DNA from: Hyphomicrobium sp.
GTDB taxonomy: Bacteria > Pseudomonadota > Alphaproteobacteria > Rhizobiales > Hyphomicrobiaceae
Assembly (NCBI RefSeq): GCF_009026145.1
Contig: NZ_WBUE01000015.1
Coordinates: 1-64,000 of the forward strand
Direction of reading: 5' to 3'
DNA length: 64,000 bases
Shown: piece after piece, positions 52,151-61,480 of the stretch
Numbering within the stretch: position 1 is the first letter of the stretch
Layout of the letters: each line of letters starts with the position of its first letter
The notes under the pieces: generated by a model
Seen by the model: only the letters and a program-made list of their open reading frames with translations
What the model was told of the DNA's origin: nothing
The model's database searches: none
Made by a program: the position numbers and the translations under genes

Positions 52151-52977
52151 AGCTCCCTCCGGGAGAAGGCCAGCGTGGCAAGTCCTAGGGGCACCGCGGA
52201 CCACACGATCAGAGCAGCGAGCAGGACGAGTGAGCCGAGCGCGGACGCTTCGGCGATAGCTGTCATGCCGGACAACTGACCGACACCGGCGGAGCCAGTG
52301 AGATTGAACATCCGGTAGACGTCGGCCGGGTTTGCCAACAGCAGCGCATCGAGGATACCGCCCGATATGGTGCGCCCCTGATCGATGACGAGCAGACCGA
52401 GCAGCGCCATGTCGTAGAGGACGACGAAGAGGAGCCAAATTCCAATGGCAACGCCTGCCGCGGTGGCCCGTTCACGTACCAGTGCGCTGACCAGATAGCC
52501 AACGGCAATGAATGCGGCGCCGAGCAGCACCGATGAGCCGATCATCGAGCCGAAGGCGGCCAGGCTGCCAGGATCCATTGCGGCGCCGGTCGCAGCGAGG
52601 ACGACGGCGGCAGCCCCGTAGCCGAAAATCGTCGCGAAGGTAAGAATGGCGAGATGCCCCACAAACTTGCCGAGCAAGACCTGCCAGCGGGCAACCGGGT
52701 AGCTGAGCAGCAGCAGCATGGTGCCACGCTCCACCTCGCCCACGATGGCATCGTGAGAGATCAACAGTGCGATGAGCGGCAGCAGGAAGGTGCCGAGGCT
52801 CGACAGGCTGACGACGACTACGTCGAGGGCGCGCACGCCAACGGTGCCCGTCGGCGCGCTGCCGAGTAGCGTGAGCGCGAGCGCGAGCGCCGCCAGTAGC
52901 AGCGTCGTCGCCAGCACCCAGCGATTACGCAGGCACTCCTGAATTTCCTTGCCGGCGATCAGGTAGACGTTTCTCAT
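52147..52977 (-). CDS. nosY: NosY, ABC transporter membrane subunit
   Basis: This encodes 276 residues with about six membrane helices, starting MRNVYLIAGKEIQECLRNRW. ALLISHDAIVGEVERGTMLLLLSYPVARWQVLLGKFVGH is the characteristic cytoplasmic segment contacting NosF. NosDFY changes shape with ATP to assist copper-sulfur cluster assembly in NosZ. The gene overlaps nosF and nosL by 4 bases each. Confidence 0.94.
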   Translation of the reverse strand: MRNVYLIAGKEIQECLRNRWVLATTLLLAALALALTLLGSAPTGTVGVRALDVVVVSLSSLGTFLLPLIALLISHDAIVGEVERGTMLLLLSYPVARWQVLLGKFVGHLAILTFATIFGYGAAAVVLAATGAAMDPGSLAAFGSMIGSSVLLGAAFIAVGYLVSALVRERATAAGVAIGIWLLFVVLYDMALLGLLVIDQGRTISGGILDALLLANPADVYRMFNLTGSAGVGQLSGMTAIAEASALGSLVLLAALIVWSAVPLGLATLAFSRREL

Positions 52978-53891
52978 GGCGCACCTTGCTGACGCAGGAA
53001 ATGCGCGTAAAGCTCGTCCAGGGAAGGAGGCATGACATCGATATCGATGATGGGCGAGCCGGCGCCTGCCACGCGCCGGACGAGTTCGATCTTGTGTTCG
53101 GGCACCGCATCGAGCTCGATGACCTCGCCGTTGATCTGGCGCCAGCGCGCCATCGTTCCCACTAGGTCAGGAATGGCGTCGATACCGCCATCGGCCACCG
53201 TCAGCCGGATCTTTGCAGGAAGACGAGCGATATGGCGAAGGGCATCGAGCGAGCCGTTCGCAAGCATGTGCCCTTGCTTCATGACGATGACGCGTCCCGC
53301 CCGCTCACCGAGCTCGGCCAGCGCATGCGAGGACAACACGACCGTCGCGCCTTCCCGGCGCAACGTTTCCACGATGTCGTAGAAGTCGAGACGCAGTGCT
53401 GGATCGAGCCCGGTGGTCGGCTCATCCAAGAGAAGCAGCTGCGGATTGCCGAGCAGTGCCTGAGCCAATCCAAGCCGCTGGCGCATGCCCTTGGAGTAGG
53501 TGCCGACGCGCCGCGCGCCAGCCGACCCAAGGCCGACGCGATCGAGCAGCTCGAGGGCCTCGGCAAGCGACCGCTCCTTCAAGCTGGCATAGAAGGACAG
53601 CACCTCGCGGCCGGTGAGCGCGGCGTGGAAGGAGACGTTCTCCGGCAAATAGCCAACACGGCGGCGCGCCGCGAACTCACCCGCAGCGGGATCATCGCCG
53701 AGGACTCGGATCGTGCCAGCCGAGGGATGCGCGAGACCGAGCATGAGCTTGAGCAAGGTGGTCTTGCCGGCGCCATTATGGCCGACGAGGGCGATTGTCT
53801 CACCCGCATTCAGATCGAAGGAAACGTCGCGGACGGCCTCGGTGGCGCCGTAGCGCTTGGTCAGACCCCTGATCTCCACGGTCGTCGTCAT
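52974..53891 (-). CDS. nosF: NosF, ABC transporter ATPase
   Basis: This encodes 305 residues from the ATG at 53891, overlapping nosD by 4 bases. Walker A is GHNGAGKTTL, the signature is YSKGMRQRLGLAQALLGNP and Walker B is LLLLDEPTTGLDP. The C-terminal part after residue 210 resembles other Nos ABC ATPases. It powers the NosDFY complex that matures N2O reductase. The longer frame (to 54050) reads over nosD and is not used. Confidence 0.96.
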   Translation of the reverse strand: MTTTVEIRGLTKRYGATEAVRDVSFDLNAGETIALVGHNGAGKTTLLKLMLGLAHPSAGTIRVLGDDPAAGEFAARRRVGYLPENVSFHAALTGREVLSFYASLKERSLAEALELLDRVGLGSAGARRVGTYSKGMRQRLGLAQALLGNPQLLLLDEPTTGLDPALRLDFYDIVETLRREGATVVLSSHALAELGERAGRVIVMKQGHMLANGSLDALRHIARLPAKIRLTVADGGIDAIPDLVGTMARWRQINGEVIELDAVPEHKIELVRRVAGAGSPIIDIDVMPPSLDELYAHFLRQQGAP

Positions 53892-55270
53892 GGCCGGTGG
53901 CCGCCATCGGTAGCTCGCTGGGGTGGCGACATGAGCGGATGACTGTCGACGACGCCGCCGGGCCGCAAAGCAGGGAACTGGCTCTGCGCCCAGCGGATGA
54001 TCTGGATCGCTGGACTGTTGACCAGCACCTTTGCCTGCGGAACCGACCATAAGACTTTGTCCACGAGGTCATTGGGCCGGTATGCCGCGTCGGCAATGCC
54101 ATCGCCATTGAGATCGAATGCGGGGTTGTCGCTCCAGTAGTTTCCGCGCTCGTCACTCGACCAGTCGAGATAGCGGCTCCCCACGTATTTCACCTGGTTG
54201 CGGTTGTTGACGAAGGCGTTGCCAACGATCTCGTTGCCTTCGGACCCCGCAGTGAAGTGCACACCGATCTCGCAACCTTCGAACCTGTTGTCGCGGAATC
54301 GGTTCTTATTGGCGTTGTAGATAAAGACGCACTTCTCCGGCCCGTTCCGCGCCCCGCTCGCCAGCGTGGGCCGCGCTCCGCCGGGCAAACCGTGCTCGCG
54401 CGCTTCCTTATCGCGCATGCCGGGACTCGCCCATCTCTCCGCTGACTGCAACCGTCCCCGCACCTCGTTGCCGATCATCTCGGATCCATTGGCAAAATTG
54501 AAAAGCAACCCATGGTCGCGATCGCCATCGGAGACGTTGCCGAAGACCTTCAGGCGGTGGGAGAACATAATCGCGAAACCAATCGTATTGCCGGTCGAGA
54601 GGTTTTCGCTGACCTCGCTGTCGTTGGTGTACATGTAGTGGATCGCGAAGCGCAGGTCGCGGAAGCGGTTGCCTTTGAATACGTTGCGCTTGCTGGCGAT
54701 CGCGAAGATGCCATCGCGGCCAAGCCGGATGTCATTACCGATCACCTTGGCGCCCGGCGCGTTCCATACCGACACGCCGTTGCCGGCTTCGTTCATGCGC
54801 CGCTGCCGGATCCCAATAATGACGTTGTTCCGGGCCACGGAGTCCTCGGCCCCGTGCAGGTACACGCCGTAAAGATTGCCCTCGATGTGGTTGTTCTCGA
54901 CGATCGCCCCTTTGGCCGTCTTCTCGACGAATACCCCAGCGTCCATTCGCTCCAGGTCGGTCCCTGAACCGCGGATGGTGAGACCGCGAACGACAGCCCC
55001 GGGACTCGCGATGGTGATGACGCTGCCCTCACCAGGCCCTTGCACGACGGCGCTCTGCGCACCTTCAAGGATCAGCTTGCGGGTGAGCCTAACGGGACCG
55101 CGGTGCTCGCCCTGCAAGATGATCGTATCCCCGTCCGCCGCTCCGTCGAGGATCGCCTGAACATCTACCTCTCCCGGCGTCACAAAAATGCGTGCCGCCG
55201 AAGCCGGCCACCCGCTACCAAGCGCGAGAAGCGTCAAGAGCAGGCGGCATATGATCCGCAGCCCGAGCAT
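53888..55270 (-). CDS. nosD: NosD, periplasmic copper-site maturation protein
   Basis: This encodes 460 residues from the ATG at 55270, 2 bases after the nosZ stop. A signal peptide ends ASAAR. The body is a right-handed beta-helix of carbohydrate-binding/sugar-hydrolase (CASH) repeats with NxxxN ladders such as EDSVARNNVIIGIRQRR and NRNQVKYVGSRYLDWS. NosD binds NosZ and, with NosFY, helps deliver copper and sulfide. The frame upstream to 55354 overlaps nosZ and is not used. Confidence 0.94.
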   Translation of the reverse strand: MLGLRIICRLLLTLLALGSGWPASAARIFVTPGEVDVQAILDGAADGDTIILQGEHRGPVRLTRKLILEGAQSAVVQGPGEGSVITIASPGAVVRGLTIRGSGTDLERMDAGVFVEKTAKGAIVENNHIEGNLYGVYLHGAEDSVARNNVIIGIRQRRMNEAGNGVSVWNAPGAKVIGNDIRLGRDGIFAIASKRNVFKGNRFRDLRFAIHYMYTNDSEVSENLSTGNTIGFAIMFSHRLKVFGNVSDGDRDHGLLFNFANGSEMIGNEVRGRLQSAERWASPGMRDKEAREHGLPGGARPTLASGARNGPEKCVFIYNANKNRFRDNRFEGCEIGVHFTAGSEGNEIVGNAFVNNRNQVKYVGSRYLDWSSDERGNYWSDNPAFDLNGDGIADAAYRPNDLVDKVLWSVPQAKVLVNSPAIQIIRWAQSQFPALRPGGVVDSHPLMSPPQRATDGGHRP

Positions 55271-55272
55271 CC

Positions 55273-57216
55273 TCAGACATTCCGCGGCTCGACGAACATG
55301 CGACCGCGCATCTCCATGTGCATGGCGTGGCAGAACCAAGTGCAAAAGTACCAATACACGCCCGGCCTGTCCGCCTTGAAGGTCACGGATGATGTCTGCT
55401 GGGGACCGATCTCCATGTTGATGCCGTAGTTAACGATGCAGAACCCGTGCGTGAGGTCCTCGATGTCGTCGACATTGGTGACGTAGACGGTCACCTGGTC
55501 GTCCTGCTTCACCGCAAAGCTGTCCAGGGCAAATGCGGGGGCCGACGAGGTCATGTACACGCGTACTGTATTGCCATCGCGGATCACCTTGGAGTCGTTC
55601 TCCAGCGTTATACCGTCCGCCTTGGCCCGCTTGACGGCATCGGCGAAGAACGGGTCGTCCCGCTTCCATACGTGGAGCGGATTGATCTTCGATCGATGCA
55701 CGATGGTTACGTCGTGCGGCTCGGCGAAACTGGGGCCATCATGCACCAAGACCATCTCATCTCCCGAGATGTCGATCAGCTGATCGTTCTCTGGCTTGAG
55801 CGGCCCGACGTTCAAGAACCGATCCTTGGAGAACTTGTTGAGCGAGATGAGCCAATTTCCATCTGCCTCCTTTGTCTGACCCATGGAGGTGTGATTGTGG
55901 CCCGGCTGGTAGTGGACATCGAGCTTCTGGATGATTGGGTTCACCTTCTCACCCTTGAAAGCGCGCCTCGCGGCATCGATGTTCCACTTGACGATTTGAC
56001 TGTCGAGGAACAGGGTGGTGTACGCATTGCCCCTTCCGTCGCACTCGGTATGCAGCGGCCCCAGTCCGAGCTCCGGCTCGGCTACGACCACGTCGCGCGG
56101 TTTGATCTTGTCATCGAACAGTTGGTCAAAGAGGCGCACATCCATCACCGTCACGGTCGGTGAAAGCTTGCCATTGGCGAAGATGTGAATGCCATCCGGC
56201 GCGGTATGCATGCCGTGCGGGCTATTGGGCACTGGCACATAGCGCGTGTAGGGCGATCCTTGGCGACCGTCGACCACCGGCACGCCATTCATTTCTTTGA
56301 AATCACCCTTCTTTACGGCCTCCTCGATGCGCTTGATGTTGAATATGACGACCCAGTCCTGCTCCTTGGCCATCATTTCGGCGAGCGTCATGCCTTTTTC
56401 GGAGTTGTAGCAAGTTGAGAAGGCATATTTGCCTTGGTAGTCTGCATCCGTATTGTCGAGATTGCCATCGACGATGACCTGCCAGGCGACCCTCATTGTG
56501 TCGCCGTCCACCGCCGAGAAGATGGACCAATATTTCGTCGGATCGTCGAGAACCGATCCGTCGTTCGGGAGCGGCACCTCGTACTCGCCATTACAGAACA
56601 GGTAGCCGGTCCGCGGGTACTTCTGGGGACGCATGCCATGGATGGTGTACTGGTTCGGCAGCTCCACGATCTTGTCGCACTTCATGATATCGCAGCGGAT
56701 GCGCGCGAGACGCGTGTTCGCCTTGTCGTTTGCGAAGACGTATCGGCCGTCGTACGTGCCATCGGTAAAGGACAAATGCGGATGATGCAGATCGCCATTC
56801 TGCCAGACGCCGCCCATCGCCTTGAGCCGCTCGCGGGTCGCGGGCGTGAGCCCTTCGGTCAAGATCTTGAGCGACTCGTTGGTCTGCCCCCAGCCGGTGG
56901 CGCTGCAGCGGTTGAAGACGGGAATGCGCATCAGCTCGCGCATCGACGGGAGGCCGAGAATACGCACCTCGCCCGTCTGCCCACTCGAGGCGAAGACATA
57001 ATATTCATCGAGCTCGCCCGGCGCGACCTCGGTCCGGCCGTGGGGGCTCGGCACGGGTTGGGCGGGAGCTGGCTGCGCCCGAGCCTCCGTGCCGTTTCTG
57101 AAACGCCCGAGGCCAAGGCCACCGACGATCCCGGTGGCACCAGCCGCCGTCATGGCCGCGGTCGTCCCGAGCAGGGTGCGTCGCGTGAATCCGCCGTTGT
57201 TATCCTGGGCTGTCAT
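55273..57216 (-). CDS. nosZ: Nitrous oxide reductase NosZ (clade I)
   Basis: This encodes 647 residues from the ATG at 57216, with AAGGAGG upstream and a 4-base overlap with nosR. The N-terminus is a Tat signal ([13 protein letters not shown]), the mark of clade I. The propeller carries the CuZ histidines. The C-terminal cupredoxin holds the CuA site [12 protein letters not shown] (Cys625, Cys629, His633, Met636). NosZ reduces N2O to N2 in the periplasm, the last denitrification step. No nir or nor genes are in the window. Confidence 0.98.
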   Translation of the reverse strand: MTAQDNNGGFTRRTLLGTTAAMTAAGATGIVGGLGLGRFRNGTEARAQPAPAQPVPSPHGRTEVAPGELDEYYVFASSGQTGEVRILGLPSMRELMRIPVFNRCSATGWGQTNESLKILTEGLTPATRERLKAMGGVWQNGDLHHPHLSFTDGTYDGRYVFANDKANTRLARIRCDIMKCDKIVELPNQYTIHGMRPQKYPRTGYLFCNGEYEVPLPNDGSVLDDPTKYWSIFSAVDGDTMRVAWQVIVDGNLDNTDADYQGKYAFSTCYNSEKGMTLAEMMAKEQDWVVIFNIKRIEEAVKKGDFKEMNGVPVVDGRQGSPYTRYVPVPNSPHGMHTAPDGIHIFANGKLSPTVTVMDVRLFDQLFDDKIKPRDVVVAEPELGLGPLHTECDGRGNAYTTLFLDSQIVKWNIDAARRAFKGEKVNPIIQKLDVHYQPGHNHTSMGQTKEADGNWLISLNKFSKDRFLNVGPLKPENDQLIDISGDEMVLVHDGPSFAEPHDVTIVHRSKINPLHVWKRDDPFFADAVKRAKADGITLENDSKVIRDGNTVRVYMTSSAPAFALDSFAVKQDDQVTVYVTNVDDIEDLTHGFCIVNYGINMEIGPQQTSSVTFKADRPGVYWYFCTWFCHAMHMEMRGRMFVEPRNV

Positions 57217-59537
57217 GGGAACCTCCTTCGCAGCGTGTCGGCTAACTGTCTCAGCGTAGGCGTGCTGAGATTCTGCAATGTGCTCTGGAGCAAGCTCCCG
57301 AGCCGCGAACTTTGTGGCATGGGCGGCGCGCCCCGCATCGAGGGTGAGGAAAGAGCCTCTCGCTTGGCTCGCTTGAGCCGGATCTGGATCATGTGCGGAC
57401 AGCGCTGATCGTCCCAATAAAGTTCCTGGCAGTGCATGCAGTAAATGCACTCGTTTACGTTGATGTGGCCCTCGGGGTGGATCGACTGCACAGGGCATTC
57501 GTTGGCGCAGCGCTGGCAAGGCTTGCCGCACTCCGGCCAGCGCCGCAGCCATTCGAACATGCGGAGCCGTCCAGGAATCGCCAGTGCCGCGCCCAGCGGG
57601 CAGAGATAGCGGCAGAAGAAGCGCTCGATGAAGAGGCCGACGCCCAGGAGGGCGGCTGCATAGAGAACAAACGGCCACTCGCGGATGAACTTGAGGACGA
57701 TGGCGGTCTTGAAGGGCTCGACCTCGGAGAGCTGTTCCGCAAAGGCGATTGAATAGAGCGACATGCCGAACAGGAACAGGAAGACGATGTACTTGATTGG
57801 CCACAAGCGCTCGTGCAGGTCCCAGGGCACGCGGATCTGCGGCACGCGCAACGCTTTGGCGGCGGAATTCGTCAACTCTTGCAGGGCGCCGAAGGGACAA
57901 AGCCAGCCGCAGAAGGGTCCGCGTCCCCAAAACAGCAGCGCCGCGGCGACAGATGACCAGAGGATGAAAATGAGTGGCGAGGTGAGAAAGAACTCCCAAT
58001 TGAACCCCGTGATCAAAGAGTTCGAAAACGTGAGCACGTTGACCACGGAGAGCTGGGCATTGGCATACCAGCCGAGCCAAACGAGGGTGAAAACGAGAAA
58101 GCCGCGCCGCACCCATGTGTAGGCGGGCGGCCGCCGGACGAGCTGATTCTGGAAAAAGAAGATCGCCGTCAGAACGGCGAGGGCGATGCTCGTGATGGCA
58201 ACCGAGACGGCGTTGCGGCGCCACATCTGCTTCCAGAGGGGTTCTTCGTGCGAGGCAAGCGCATCAGCTGCGGGCTCACGCTTGGCATTGTGCGCTTGCA
58301 CATCTTCCGCAACTGGGGCTGCCCGCTCCGCGCGTTTGAGGTAGCGCTCGGGCAACGTGTAGCCGACGTCGAAGGTCAGAAACGCCTTCTCGCGCGGCCC
58401 CGTGGCGCGCTGCACAAGCAGCTGAAGCTCCCACGGCTCCGTGGGCTCGAAGGCGAAATCCTCGGGCACCGTGAAGATGCCGATCTCGCGCAGGTCTGGC
58501 GCACCTGCAGCCGCTAGGTCGCCGAGGCGCTCGTGATTGCGGTCCCGGAAGCGGGTGCCAGAGGCGTCCTGCAGCAGCTCGATGCGATCGAAGATGCCGC
58601 CTCTGACATAGCCCGAACCCTTGAAGGAGTAGATTCCGTCGCCGGCGACCAGAACCGCCTGTTGCCCCGGTTTGAGCCGGCGCACCAGCTGATCATAGCC
58701 GGCAGCACCCAGCAGGCTCTTGCCGATCGTCGGCACACTGAGCAGTGCCACATAGAGATCGATGAGTGTATCATTGGCATCTCCGGGTTGCGGATTGGCA
58801 GCGGCGGCCGCGTTGCCGGAGCGCGCAAAGGCCTCGTTGATCTCGCCGACCGTGAGACGCAGCCGGCGCACCGAGCCATCAGCCAAGAGGCTGGCCCAGT
58901 CGCGCACTTCTGACTGCTCGAGGTCGATGACCTTCGCAGCGGCCGGCGCGCCTTTGCCGGTCGAGACTTCTCCAGGCGAAAGTCGGCCATCGCGCACCAA
59001 GCGCACCGCCGAACGCACGACGCTGTCGGCCATGACGAGGATGGTCACGGTCGCACCGCTCACAATATCGGGCTGCGGGGCGCGCTGCTTACCGGCGGCA
59101 ATCGGCGCGATCCGCACACCGATCAGCTTGTTGACGGCAGCTACGACGCGTTGCTCGGGCACGCCGACGAGCACGATCGGCTCTTTGTGTTCAACGAGCT
59201 TGAGGCCTCGGATGACCCCCTCGGTATCAATACCGACGAGCATATTGATGGGCTTGCCCGAATAGCCCACGGCGCCGGAAAAGTCCGTGTTGAGATAGGC
59301 GTAGCCGAGCAGGTCGTCCGCAGCATACACGGGAAGAATCGGCGGGTCGCCCTCGGGCTTCCCATAGCGAGTGGCGCCAGGAAAGATATACTGCGGCGCG
59401 ACGCGGGCAGAAAACTCGGCGAGCCCCGACTGAGCAGAAGCCAACCCAGAACAGAGAGCCGAGGCGAGAACAATCAGAAGGACGCCGGCACAGCGTCTCA
59501 ACGTTGATGGCTTACTCTGGTGCGAATGGCGCCACAC
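57213..59537 (-). CDS. nosR: NosR, membrane electron donor and regulator for N2O reduction
   Basis: This encodes 774 residues from a GTG at 59537 (TAGGAG 11 bases upstream). A signal-like segment is followed by a periplasmic FMN-binding domain whose Thr attachment site is in SGATVTILV. About five membrane helices and two C-terminal 4Fe-4S clusters ([14 protein letters not shown] and [13 protein letters not shown]) complete it. A CP motif ([17 protein letters not shown]) lies between helices. NosR passes electrons to NosZ and is needed for nos expression. No convincing FNR-type box lies in the 87-bp promoter. Confidence 0.96.
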   Translation of the reverse strand: MWRHSHQSKPSTLRRCAGVLLIVLASALCSGLASAQSGLAEFSARVAPQYIFPGATRYGKPEGDPPILPVYAADDLLGYAYLNTDFSGAVGYSGKPINMLVGIDTEGVIRGLKLVEHKEPIVLVGVPEQRVVAAVNKLIGVRIAPIAAGKQRAPQPDIVSGATVTILVMADSVVRSAVRLVRDGRLSPGEVSTGKGAPAAAKVIDLEQSEVRDWASLLADGSVRRLRLTVGEINEAFARSGNAAAAANPQPGDANDTLIDLYVALLSVPTIGKSLLGAAGYDQLVRRLKPGQQAVLVAGDGIYSFKGSGYVRGGIFDRIELLQDASGTRFRDRNHERLGDLAAAGAPDLREIGIFTVPEDFAFEPTEPWELQLLVQRATGPREKAFLTFDVGYTLPERYLKRAERAAPVAEDVQAHNAKREPAADALASHEEPLWKQMWRRNAVSVAITSIALAVLTAIFFFQNQLVRRPPAYTWVRRGFLVFTLVWLGWYANAQLSVVNVLTFSNSLITGFNWEFFLTSPLIFILWSSVAAALLFWGRGPFCGWLCPFGALQELTNSAAKALRVPQIRVPWDLHERLWPIKYIVFLFLFGMSLYSIAFAEQLSEVEPFKTAIVLKFIREWPFVLYAAALLGVGLFIERFFCRYLCPLGAALAIPGRLRMFEWLRRWPECGKPCQRCANECPVQSIHPEGHINVNECIYCMHCQELYWDDQRCPHMIQIRLKRAKREALSSPSMRGAPPMPQSSRLGSLLQSTLQNLSTPTLRQLADTLRRRFP

Positions 59538-59624
59538 CGTGAGAAGATCTCCTATCCCACACGTTGAACCATGTAAGCGGCGAGCGCAACTGATCTTCCG
59601 AGGGCGTCAAAGGGAGTGGAGCAC

Positions 59625-60509
59625 ATGACCTCCTTGAAAGCGGAACCGCCCGGGCCCGTTCGCTCGCTTAACGAGTTCTTTGCCTTGGCGCACGCCATGG
59701 AAAGCGACGCGGTCGCCCGCTATCGGGAAACCGCAAAGCTGTTGCGACAACAAGGAGCCATCGAGCTCGCTGCTCTCTTTGAAGATCTCGCGCAAGCCGA
59801 GCGTGGTCATGTCGACCAAGTCAATGCCTGGGCGGAGCACGCCAAGGCCGCCCCGCCCGCGAAGAGCCCGCTGCCTTGGGCAATTCCCGACACGCACGAT
59901 GCGCCACCCGACGAGCTTGCGCTTTCGAAGCTTCTAACGCCTTACGGCGCTCTCGCTTCGGCTGTGCGCCATGAGGAGCGCTCCTTCGCGTTCTGGACCT
60001 ACGTTGCCGCGCACGCCCCCAATGAGGAAGTCAAGAGCGCGGCCGAACGCATGGCACTCGAAGAACTGGAGCACGTGGCTACCCTGCGCCGCCAGCGCCG
60101 CAAGGCCTTCCACGCCGAGGAGAGCGGCAAAGCACCTCCAAGCGTTTCGGTTTCCCTTAGGTCGCTCGCAGCTTTTGAGCAAAAGCTGGCCGATTACATC
60201 GAGCTGCATCCGGTGATGGTGGCCGGCGAGGAATTCACGCGCAACGTCGTGGCGCAAAGTCGCCGCAGCGCCCAACTTATCACCGAGGCGGCGACCGCCG
60301 AGCGTCCGATACTAACCCTAGCGAGCATCCCGGAGCAGAAGCAGGATGATGCGACGGCACTATCCGAATATCTAGTCGACGCCTATCTGCGTTTCGCGGA
60401 GGCATCGACGGACCCAAAGATGCTCGACCTTACGCAGGATTTGGCCGCGAAGGCCATCTGCAGGCTCGCGACCCTGAGGCTGGGCGCGGCGCAATCGACG
60501 CCAAATTGA
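59625..60509 (+). CDS. Ferritin-like/rubrerythrin-type protein divergent from nos operon
   Basis: This encodes 294 residues from the ATG at 59625, with GGGAG upstream. The first half has paired helices with ligands in ESDAVARYRETAKLL, EDLAQAERGHVDQV, VRHEERSFAFWTYV and ALEELEHVATLRRQ. This is an ExxH-type di-iron pattern of a four-helix bundle. The second half (about 170-290) has further helices and no recognised domain. It may store iron or defend against peroxide or NO. It shares an 87-bp promoter with nosR, so a link to N2O respiration is plausible but unproven. Confidence 0.8.
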   Translation: MTSLKAEPPGPVRSLNEFFALAHAMESDAVARYRETAKLLRQQGAIELAALFEDLAQAERGHVDQVNAWAEHAKAAPPAKSPLPWAIPDTHDAPPDELALSKLLTPYGALASAVRHEERSFAFWTYVAAHAPNEEVKSAAERMALEELEHVATLRRQRRKAFHAEESGKAPPSVSVSLRSLAAFEQKLADYIELHPVMVAGEEFTRNVVAQSRRSAQLITEAATAERPILTLASIPEQKQDDATALSEYLVDAYLRFAEASTDPKMLDLTQDLAAKAICRLATLRLGAAQSTPN

Positions 60510-60700
60510 CTGGCCGCTGAGCCGATCTGGTGGCCGCTTTGGGGTCAGCAGATGACAGCCGGCGACGACACTGAATGTCCGCTCATCGCCGAATACCGCT
60601 CGTGGTGGCGCTATGACCGCTCAGGAGTTGCGGTGGGTGATGATGCGTGGGGAAGACTGAACTGACATGACATGCTCCAAGCGAGGTTGGAGGGCGCGCA

Positions 60701-61390
60701 TCATCGTTCGATGCGGCAGCAGGTCGTCGTCTGTGGGTCGAGGACGCCCGGTACCTCGATCGGGGTCAGCGTGAAGTCGAAGGCCTGATCGCTCTCGTCG
60801 CGGCACGCGCCCGGCGTCGATGCAATGGAGCCCTCAAAGCCCTGCTTGCTGCGAAAGACCCACGGATCTTCCCGGGACAAGCTCACGGGGCCTGGCGTCT
60901 GCTCCATGCGATCTCCGGAGAACGCGTCGATGAAGTTCGACGTGAGACTGGACTGGCCACATATCAACTCGATCGCCCAGTTGGGCTCGGACGCCGAGCA
61001 TATGATCTTCGCGCCCGGCGGCACCAGGTTCGCGCAGCCGACGGCGGGTGGCGGTGCTCTCTCGGCCTCGCGGCTTGGCGCCGGCGCGGGTGCCGGCGGC
61101 GACTCTGTTGGCGCGCTCGGCTCCTGCACGGCGGTGCGAGGCGGTGGTGGCGGTATCGCGCTCGGCTCCTGCGCGGCGGGGCGCGGCGGTGGTGGTGCTG
61201 CGCTGTGCTCAATCACCTGATACACGCCGATGCCGAGCACCACCGCCCCGGCCACGACGAGTCCGATGATGGGGAGGCTACGGCTTCGTCCTGGGCCCGG
61301 CAGTGGCCCGGTCGTCAGAGCGTGCCCGCACACACCGCAAAAGCGGTCATCAGGCGAAATGGAAGCCCCGCAGGATGGACACCGCGCCAT
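60701..61390 (-). CDS. Zinc-ribbon membrane protein with Pro-rich linker
   Basis: This encodes 229 residues. The N-terminal double-cysteine zinc ribbon is CPSCGASISPDDRFCGVCGH (positions 4-23). One membrane helix (about 38-60) follows, then a Pro/Ala-rich linker (about 65-115). The C-terminal domain has four cysteines (GCANL, IICSAS, LICGQ, GACRDE, with a final TCCRI pair) and a polar fold. The linker and final domain should lie outside the cytoplasm. The family is not recognised. It diverges from the large zinc-ribbon gene at 61481, suggesting a functional pair. Confidence 0.7.
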   Translation of the reverse strand: MARCPSCGASISPDDRFCGVCGHALTTGPLPGPGRSRSLPIIGLVVAGAVVLGIGVYQVIEHSAAPPPPRPAAQEPSAIPPPPPRTAVQEPSAPTESPPAPAPAPSREAERAPPPAVGCANLVPPGAKIICSASEPNWAIELICGQSSLTSNFIDAFSGDRMEQTPGPVSLSREDPWVFRSKQGFEGSIASTPGACRDESDQAFDFTLTPIEVPGVLDPQTTTCCRIER

Positions 61391-61480
61391 GGGCCGCTCC
61401 GATGCGAAAATCGATGCGGGGAGATTAAGTCTGTGCGATGATGACTTCCATTGTTTCTTGTCATCGCCCGGCGGGGAACC

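Noticed and set aside
59564..59577. TTGAACCATGTAAG as the nosR activator box
   Set aside because: Three mismatches to the consensus, and the implied transcription start would fall within the nosR coding sequence.
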